From contig JAISEB010000188.1 of the NCBI GenBank assembly GCA_031264395.1, forward strand, positions 1 through 6,320: a DNA stretch of 6,320 bases, read 5' to 3'. How positions within the stretch are numbered: position 1 is the first letter of the stretch; each line of letters begins with the position of its first letter. Positions 1-4,821 of the stretch are shown piece by piece. The notes under the pieces were generated by a model, which was given only the letters and a program-made list of their open reading frames with translations, was not told the origin of the DNA and did not search any database. This DNA comes from Treponema sp. GTDB lineage: Bacteria; Spirochaetota; Spirochaetia; Treponematales; Breznakiellaceae. The translations under genes and the position numbers were made by a program.

Positions 1-21
1 CGCCGGTAAACGCGGAGGCTT

Positions 22-1182
22 CTAGGCGGCCTTTCGGGGGCTTGTGCCGGCCGGCTTTTTCCATCTTCTTGAAAGGTTCTTTATGAAATTACCGGCGGGC
101 AGTTCAAAACAGTAAAAGCTGGCTATGCTTGCCGCGAGAACCGCCGCGAAAATTATTGTGAATCTTGCGGCGGGATGTACGCTTTCCAGATCCAGATGAA
201 ACACACGTTTTACTGCGGCGGGTACCGGGCTTAACATTATGGAATGCAGCATATAAAACCCGAAACTTATTTTGCCCAGAAACACGAAAGGTTTAAGCGA
301 CAATAGTTTTGAGATGATTCCTTCCCCGAACGGCTGCGCGAAGCCCAGAACAAGCAGCGCCATGGGTATCCAGTAGTAGCTTCCGATTCTGTACACAGGC
401 GAAATCCTGTCTGCCGCCATCACCATTATGACAAGAAGGCATACCGGCGCAATCTCGGTAACGGAAGGAAGGAATTTCCGGTGAACCGCGCTTTCCCTGT
501 TTTCCGCGCCGGATGTAATGCGCCGCCATATACGGAACATCAGCATTCCCCAGATAAATTCAAGTATTCTTACAAGCGGGTTTATGTAAAAAACCGTGAG
601 AACATACTGTCCGGGGAGGAGGAAGATCGCCGTAAAATACGCCGCCAGCGCCACAAGGCCCGCCGCAGCCTTTATTTTGATTCCGCGCCCGTTAAAGACG
701 CGGAGTAACAGGGGGAACATGAGATAAAAGAACATCTCGTCCGAAATGCTCCATGAAACAATGTTAAACGAAAGATTATATGACGAGTCGGGGATAAAAC
801 TTTGCAGCAGGGTTATGTTGAAAAACATCCTGAGCCATGACAACGCGACCGCGTCCCCGGCCGCAAGGGAATTTCTAATCAGCAGGGCCAGCGATAAAAG
901 AAACGTTGCAAGATGCAGGGGGTATATCCGCGCGAAGCGCGCCAGGAAGAATTCTCCCAGCGATGTTTTCTTTTCCGCTATTCTGTTTCCGTACGTATAG
1001 GAAAGTATGAATCCGCTCAGCATAAAGAAAAATTCAACCCCGATGATCCCTTCGAGAAAAATAACCTTTTCCCCTGTTGAATCTGTTGAATAATGGCATA
1101 AAAAAACCAGTATGGCAAAAACAAAGCGCAGCGAGGTAAGGGGTTTTATTTCCGGCCGGCGGCCGTCTGCCCGGTTTGACAT
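22..1182 (-). CDS. Membrane acyltransferase, acyltransferase-3 (OafA/OatA-like) family
   Basis: This is an integral membrane acyltransferase of about 386 residues, within the usual 340-400 for single-domain members, with roughly ten hydrophobic segments. Such enzymes move acyl groups (often acetyl) onto sugars of lipopolysaccharide, exopolysaccharide, peptidoglycan or other acceptors; the acceptor cannot be told from the sequence. Family marks, numbered from the ATG at 1185, are R20-X10-H31 in helix 1, FFFMLSGFILSY (52-63), FLARFARIYPLH (80-91), the WSISDEMFFYLMFP stretch (145-158), LGKISFGFYMLH (303-314) and the closing FELP (360-363). There is no C-terminal SGNH hydrolase domain. Two ATG codons lie in tandem (1185 and 1182). 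The GGAGG at 1189-1193 is 3 bases from the first and 6 from the second, favouring 1182. It is the last gene seen in the operon. Its GC content is clearly lower than its neighbours (several 60-base lines at 33-45%), suggesting a later addition. Confidence 0.92.
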   Translation of the reverse strand: MSNRADGRRPEIKPLTSLRFVFAILVFLCHYSTDSTGEKVIFLEGIIGVEFFFMLSGFILSYTYGNRIAEKKTSLGEFFLARFARIYPLHLATFLLSLALLIRNSLAAGDAVALSWLRMFFNITLLQSFIPDSSYNLSFNIVSWSISDEMFFYLMFPLLLRVFNGRGIKIKAAAGLVALAAYFTAIFLLPGQYVLTVFYINPLVRILEFIWGMLMFRIWRRITSGAENRESAVHRKFLPSVTEIAPVCLLVIMVMAADRISPVYRIGSYYWIPMALLVLGFAQPFGEGIISKLLSLKPFVFLGKISFGFYMLHSIMLSPVPAAVKRVFHLDLESVHPAARFTIIFAAVLAASIASFYCFELPAGNFIKNLSRRWKKPAGTSPRKAA

Positions 1183-1188
1183 CATGAA

Positions 1189-1193
1189 CCTCC
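1189..1193 (-). promoter_or_regulatory. Ribosome binding site GGAGG of the acyltransferase gene
   Basis: The minus strand reads GGAGGTTCATGATG here. The perfect GGAGG core is six bases from the second ATG (1182) and three from the first (1185), so it favours the second as the true start. It is the strongest ribosome binding site in the window and suggests the gene can be translated independently of mntP, whose stop is at 1196. Confidence 0.8.
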
Positions 1194-1195
1194 GT

Positions 1196-1804
1196 CTATC
1201 CTGCCAGGAGATGTTCGGCCAGCGTCTTCACCCCTATCATTACAAGGATGATCCCCCCGGCCGTCTCCGCCCATTTTTCAAACAGAAAGCCGATGCGCCG
1301 CCCAAAGGCAAAACCGGCAAGGCAGACAAAAAAAGTGATGATCCCGATAAGGGCGGCCCTTCCCCAGATGCCGCTCTGCATGATGCTGAGGGAAACGCCT
1401 ACCGCAAGCGCGTCTATGCTGGTGGCAAGAGAAAGGGCAAGCAGGGCGGCGGGGCTTCTTATGTCCGAGGTGTTTTTTTCGCCGCAAAAACGCCCGCCGC
1501 CTGAATTTTCTCCGCCGCCCTTTTTTGTTTTTCCCCCGTCTTTGTGCGCCCCGAAGATCATCTTTCCGCCGGTAAAGACAAGAAGGAAGAAAGCTATCCA
1601 GTGGTCAAAGGCGCCGATGTACCGCGCGAAGGCGCCGCCCAGAAACCATCCGGAGACCGGCATGATAAACTGGAAGATCCCGAAGGAAAGGCTTGCCCGT
1701 ACCGCGTAAAAGGGTTTTAGATCCCGTATGCAGATGCCGGAACTGACCGATACGGCAAAGGCGTCCATGGAAAGGGCAAGCCCTATAAGGCAAATTTCCA
1801 GCAT
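1196..1804 (-). CDS. mntP: MntP-type manganese efflux pump
   Basis: This is a small inner-membrane exporter predicted to remove excess Mn(2+) from the cytoplasm. It is a duplicated three-helix protein with about six membrane segments. Each half carries the family's key acidic motif: ALSMDAFAVS with Asp14 in helix 1 and SLATSIDALAVG with Asp131 in helix 4. The 202 residues compare with 188 for E. coli MntP; the extra length is a Gly/Lys-rich hydrophilic loop at about 87-116 between the two halves. The reading frame extends upstream to 1972, but the first 56 codons lie inside holA and look nothing like a membrane protein. The ATG at 1804, giving MLEICLIGLALSMDAF, matches the family start. There is no good Shine-Dalgarno sequence (the bases before it are GCTGAACCA), so translation probably depends on ribosomes finishing holA four bases upstream. 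Transport of manganese is inferred from the family. Confidence 0.93.
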   Translation of the reverse strand: MLEICLIGLALSMDAFAVSVSSGICIRDLKPFYAVRASLSFGIFQFIMPVSGWFLGGAFARYIGAFDHWIAFFLLVFTGGKMIFGAHKDGGKTKKGGGENSGGGRFCGEKNTSDIRSPAALLALSLATSIDALAVGVSLSIMQSGIWGRAALIGIITFFVCLAGFAFGRRIGFLFEKWAETAGGIILVMIGVKTLAEHLLAG

Positions 1805-1808
1805 TGGT

Positions 1809-2798
1809 TCAGCCGAAGGCGCGCGGCGCGCACAGGATTTTGACAAGGTACAGATCCATAAGCACGGCTTCAAGGCCCGCTCCGCCCCGGCGGGCAAGAA
1901 TGTCGTATTCGGCGGTAAGCGCAAGGCACAGGTCAACGGCCGCCCCGCCGTAGCGTTTTGCCGCCTCGGCATAATCGGCGCGGGCCTTGGGCGCCGCCAG
2001 CCCCATTCTGCGGAATTCCGCTTCGCCGGCCCCGCCCCCGCTTGTCAGGGCAAGGTAGTCCCGGAGTTTACGGAAGCACCATGCAAGGCCCGCGAGGATG
2101 GCGGGGGGGCTTTCCTTTGCCGCGAGGAGGGTGTGGAGCGATTCAAGGCTCCTTGCCAGGTCTCCCCGCGCAATGCGTGAAAAAAGGATGAACGCCGATT
2201 CTTCCCTTGTGTGCGAAAGCCATTCTTCGGCCATTGCCGCGTTAAGGGTATCCCCCGGCTGTTTCGCCATGAAAAGGCAGATCCGTGAACATTCGGACCG
2301 CAGGGCGGCGGTGTTGTTTTCCACCATTTCAAGAATGGTTGCCGCCGCCTCCTCTTCCACACGGTATCCCTGTCGGCGGAAAAAGGAGTGTATCCATTCG
2401 GTCTTCTCGTTTTCAAAGAGTTCCCAGAAGATCTGTTTACCCCGTCCCGAGGCGTCTTCAAGGGACTTCGCAAGGCGCGTCTCGGCGGAGACGAGTACCG
2501 CGGCGGTAAGGGGGGGAAGGGACGCAAGGACAGGCGCGAGGATCTCCGCTTCGTTTTTTTTAAGGGCGCCTGAGTTTTTTATGAAGAAGAGCCTCTTTTC
2601 GGCAAAGAGCGAGCCGTTGCGAAGGGCGTCGCATATTTCACTGGCGGAAGTTTCTCCCGCGTAATACGAAAATTCTTCCAGAGCCGACGGGGGCGCTTCC
2701 GCCGCGAGTTTTTTGCGAAGTTCCACTATCGCCTCTTCCTTTCTGCCCAGTTCCGGCCCCAGAAAGAGGTAACAGCCCCACGGAACGGCCTTTCCCAT
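1809..2798 (-). CDS. holA: DNA polymerase III, delta subunit (clamp loader)
   Basis: HolA is the delta subunit of the replicative clamp loader; it binds and opens the beta sliding clamp so that the clamp can be placed on primed DNA. The protein is about 329 residues, close to the usual 330-345. Recognisable parts are the N-terminal GCYLFLGPELGRKEEAI, the clamp-contacting segment GSLFAEKRLFFIKN (about 63-76, matching the SLFA...L pattern of E. coli delta), a lid region with NNTAALRSECSRICLF (about 162-177), and an alpha-helical C-terminal domain with ILAGLAWCFRKLRDYL. The delta subunit carries no functional ATPase motif, and none is seen here. I prefer the ATG at 2798, which has AGGT seven bases upstream (2806-2809), over the in-frame TTG at 2801. 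The ATG shares one base with the lexA stop (TGATG), indicating coupled translation. mntP follows four bases after its TGA stop. Identification rests on overall family resemblance, as delta subunits are poorly conserved. Confidence 0.9.
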   Translation of the reverse strand: MGKAVPWGCYLFLGPELGRKEEAIVELRKKLAAEAPPSALEEFSYYAGETSASEICDALRNGSLFAEKRLFFIKNSGALKKNEAEILAPVLASLPPLTAAVLVSAETRLAKSLEDASGRGKQIFWELFENEKTEWIHSFFRRQGYRVEEEAAATILEMVENNTAALRSECSRICLFMAKQPGDTLNAAMAEEWLSHTREESAFILFSRIARGDLARSLESLHTLLAAKESPPAILAGLAWCFRKLRDYLALTSGGGAGEAEFRRMGLAAPKARADYAEAAKRYGGAAVDLCLALTAEYDILARRGGAGLEAVLMDLYLVKILCAPRAFG

Positions 2799-3406
2799 CA
2801 ATAAGACCTGAAGAGGCGGGCGAGCCTTCCCAGAACCCGGACGTTCTGGCTGTAGATAGGCTTGTACGCCGGATTTTCCGGCTGAAGCCGTATCCTGTTG
2901 CTTTCCCTGAAAAACCGTTTCAGCGTTACCGCATCGTCCACCACCGCCACGACGATTTCCCCGTTGTCGGGGCTTTCCAGCCGTTCGGCAACCGCCAGGT
3001 CTCCGTCCATGATGCCCGCGCCGGACATGGAATCTCCCCGTACATTGACCGCGAAGTAATTCTGGTTTCTTTTCAGCATGGATCTGGGCAGGGAAATGGA
3101 TTCGTTCCCGCTATTCTCCGCCAGAACAGGCTGGCCCGCGGGCACGTTTCCCAATAGCGGAACCTGTACAAAATCTTCTATCTTTTCGTCTTCGCCGCTT
3201 CGGACCAGTTCCATGGTCCTTGACCTTCTGCCGGCCTGTTTAAGGCGGCCCTTCTTCTTCAGCGCCGAAATATGATCGTGCGCCGCCTTTACCGATACTG
3301 AAAAATAATCCGCTATCTCCCGTATGGTCGGAGGATATGTGTGAGCTCCGTAGTACTCCGCGATGAACGACAACACTTCATTTTGACGCTGTGTAAGTTC
3401 TTTCAC
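2798..3406 (-). CDS. lexA: SOS regulon repressor LexA
   Basis: LexA is a repressor of DNA-damage genes; it self-cleaves when stimulated by RecA bound to single-stranded DNA. The product is 202 residues, the same length as E. coli LexA. The N-terminal winged helix-turn-helix covers about 1-67, with the opening KELTQRQNEVLSFI and the recognition helix near SVSVKAAHDHISAL (36-49). The cleavage bond is Ala90-Gly91 in VPAGQP. The catalytic dyad is Ser126 (GDSMSGAGI) and Lys163 (VTLKRF), so autoproteolysis should work. The recognition helix does not match the E. coli sequence, so its operator probably differs. The start is GTG at 3406, supported by AGGGA six bases upstream (3413-3417) and by alignment with the family N-terminus. 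The start overlaps the stop of the sigma-54 regulator in GTGA, leaving no space for a conventional self-regulated promoter. The stop overlaps the holA ATG. Confidence 0.97.
   Translation of the reverse strand: MKELTQRQNEVLSFIAEYYGAHTYPPTIREIADYFSVSVKAAHDHISALKKKGRLKQAGRRSRTMELVRSGEDEKIEDFVQVPLLGNVPAGQPVLAENSGNESISLPRSMLKRNQNYFAVNVRGDSMSGAGIMDGDLAVAERLESPDNGEIVVAVVDDAVTLKRFFRESNRIRLQPENPAYKPIYSQNVRVLGRLARLFRSY
2806..2809 (-). promoter_or_regulatory. Weak ribosome binding site AGGT of holA
   Basis: AGGT on the minus strand lies seven bases before the ATG at 2798 and only four before the alternative TTG at 2801, so it supports the ATG. The match is short and translation is probably helped by ribosomes ending lexA at the same place. 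Confidence 0.45.
2830..2849 (-). repeat. Inverted repeat (7-bp arms, 6-base loop) near the lexA 3' end
   Basis: CCAGAAC at 2830-2836 pairs with GTTCTGG at 2843-2849 around six bases. In the transcript this gives a compact hairpin about 30 bases before the holA start. No U-run follows, so it is not an intrinsic terminator. It lies in codons for SQNVRVLG of LexA and may be incidental. Confidence 0.4.
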
Positions 3407-3411
3407 CGTTC
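3397..3411. promoter_or_regulatory. Candidate LexA operator-like direct repeat GTTC-N7-GTTC
   Basis: The plus strand reads GTTCTTTCACCGTTC, which is GAAC-N7-GAAC on the coding strand. It spans the lexA GTG start and the regulator stop. Direct repeats of this spacing are the known LexA operator form in Alphaproteobacteria. Scanning by eye found no second copy in the window. The bases also encode the conserved KEL start of LexA, so chance or coding constraint is a real alternative, and its position downstream of any mapped promoter is unusual. Confidence 0.3.
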
Positions 3412-4821
3412 TTCCCTTTCGCTGTGGACCGCGCCGTCTACGGCTATTTTATATTTTTTTAGTTTGGCGTGAAGGTTGCTCGGATAGACGCCGATTGCCT
3501 CCGCCGTTCTGGATATTATACCATTGTTTCTGGAAAGTTGGAACTCCAGATAGCACTTTTCGAAAGATTCCCGCGCGCCTGTCAAATTCATGTCCATGAT
3601 ACTCCCGGGAAGAAAGAAATCCGCCCCTTCCGGCTTCCGCGCCGGGGCGCTTCCGCCGAAGGCTTCGGGATTTTTGCGGAGCAGGTCCCTGGCCCTTTCG
3701 GCGTCCAGGGTATCGCCGTTCCGGTACATGACGGATATCCGCTCCGCCAGGTTGCGCAGTTCCCGTACATTGCCCGGCCAGGGATGGGCTTCCAGCAGCT
3801 TTACGGCTCCTTCTTCAAGGACCAGATCCGGAAGATTGAGGCTTTTGAGGAAATGGCTGAGAAGGAGGATGATGTCGTCCGGCCGCTCGCGAAGGGGGGG
3901 GATGCGTATGGGGATCACGTTAAGGCGAAAAAAAAGATCCTCGCGGAAACGGCCCGCGCCGCATTCGGCGGCAAGATCCTTGTTGGAAGCCGCCAGGATG
4001 CGCACGTCGGCATGTATGGTTTTTTCCCCGCCTACCCGTTCTATTTTTTGCTCCTGTATGGCCCGTAGCACCTTTGCCTGCGCGGAAAGGGACATGTCGC
4101 CTATCTCGTCAAGGAACAACGTTCCGCCTGAGGCCTGTTCAAAACGGCCCTTTCTGGAAGACGCCGCCCCGGTAAAGGCCCCCCTTTCATGGCCGAAGAG
4201 TTCGCTTTCTATGAGGGTTTCGGGAATGGCGGCGCAGTTCACTTCCACAAACGCCTTTCCTGCGCGGGAAGATCCGTTGTGGACGGCCCTTGCGACAAGT
4301 TCCTTGCCCGAGCCGTTTTCCCCGGTGATAAGAATACGGGCGTCGCTCGCGGCCGCCTGCCTGATCAGGGCGCGGACCGCCTCTATCCCGTCGCTTGTGC
4401 CTATTATCTCTTCCGAAAAGCGGAAGTTCTTTTTAAGGTCCCGGTTTTCTTCGCGCAGGCTGTGCATGGCAAGGGCGTTGCGGCATACCGTTAGTACCTT
4501 GTCAAGGGAAAGGGGCTTTTCCAGAAAATCGAAGGCTCCAAGTTTTACCGCCCGCACCGCCATGTCCACATTGGCGTGGCCCGAGATCATCGCCACTTCA
4601 ACGCCGGGCCATTCCGTCCGTATTGTTTCAAGGGCCTCCATGCCGCCGAGCAGGGGGAGCAGGACGTCAAGAAAAACAAGGCTGATCTGTTCGGACGCAA
4701 GGACTTCAAGGCCCATGACGGCGTCCTCCGATGTATAGACCCGGTATCCCTCGTCTTCCAGAATGGAAGCAAGCGTGCGGCGTATCCCAGGCTCGTCATC
4801 TATAATCAGAATACCGGTCAT
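3403..4821 (-). CDS. Sigma-54-dependent response regulator, NtrC/NtrX type
   Basis: This 472-residue protein is a cytoplasmic transcription activator that opens sigma-54 promoters when phosphorylated by the kinase encoded just upstream. The receiver domain spans about 1-120, with acidic pocket D8/D9, phosphoacceptor D52, S80 and K102. The AAA+ domain spans about 137-365, with Walker A GENGSGKE (167-174), the sigma-54 contact loop GAFTGA (214-219), Walker B TLFLDEIGD (234-242), arginine-rich FREDLFFRL and PPLRERPDDI, and HPWPGNVREL (346-355). A Fis-type helix-turn-helix lies at about 415-461 after a low-complexity linker. All key residues are present, so it should be fully active as an ATPase. 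The ATG overlaps the kinase stop by four bases. An AGGA lies only 2 bases before it and a better GGAGG lies about 14 bases before it, so translation is probably coupled. Its stop overlaps the lexA start as GTGA. Whether it is closer to NtrX or to an AtoC-like regulator cannot be settled by eye. Confidence 0.95.
   Translation of the reverse strand: MTGILIIDDEPGIRRTLASILEDEGYRVYTSEDAVMGLEVLASEQISLVFLDVLLPLLGGMEALETIRTEWPGVEVAMISGHANVDMAVRAVKLGAFDFLEKPLSLDKVLTVCRNALAMHSLREENRDLKKNFRFSEEIIGTSDGIEAVRALIRQAAASDARILITGENGSGKELVARAVHNGSSRAGKAFVEVNCAAIPETLIESELFGHERGAFTGAASSRKGRFEQASGGTLFLDEIGDMSLSAQAKVLRAIQEQKIERVGGEKTIHADVRILAASNKDLAAECGAGRFREDLFFRLNVIPIRIPPLRERPDDIILLLSHFLKSLNLPDLVLEEGAVKLLEAHPWPGNVRELRNLAERISVMYRNGDTLDAERARDLLRKNPEAFGGSAPARKPEGADFFLPGSIMDMNLTGARESFEKCYLEFQLSRNNGIISRTAEAIGVYPSNLHAKLKKYKIAVDGAVHSEREER
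3413..3417 (-). promoter_or_regulatory. Ribosome binding site AGGGA of lexA
   Basis: On the minus strand AGGGA lies six bases before the GTG at 3406, inside the last codons of the sigma-54 regulator. It supports GTG as the lexA start. It directly adjoins the GTTC-N7-GTTC repeat at 3397-3411. Confidence 0.7.

Noticed and set aside
1..57. Possible terminator after the acyltransferase (GCCGGCCGGC with a T-run)
   Set aside because: The palindrome is inside the coding region and the T-run is on the wrong side for minus-strand transcription; only 21 bases follow the stop and no hairpin is seen in them.
389..398. CTGTACACAG palindrome resembling an E. coli LexA box
   Set aside because: The CTGT and ACAG halves are two bases apart where eight are needed, and the site is deep inside the acyltransferase gene.
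1805..1972. A 56-codon upstream extension of mntP to an in-frame start at 1972
   Set aside because: It lies wholly inside holA in another frame, is not membrane-like, and the ATG at 1804 matches the family N-terminus.
2098..2664. A 188-codon open frame on the plus strand opposite holA
   Set aside because: It is an antisense shadow with Ser/Arg-rich composition and no domain; holA fills the same bases.
4113..4125. GGAAC-N3-GTTCC palindrome resembling a Gram-positive LexA box
   Set aside because: The spacer is three bases where four are needed, and it encodes the conserved Walker B segment of the regulator.
3590..4738. A 382-codon open frame on the plus strand opposite the sigma-54 regulator
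   Set aside because: Its product is Ser/Arg-rich with no recognisable domain, as expected for the antisense of a GC-rich gene; the minus strand has full family motifs.
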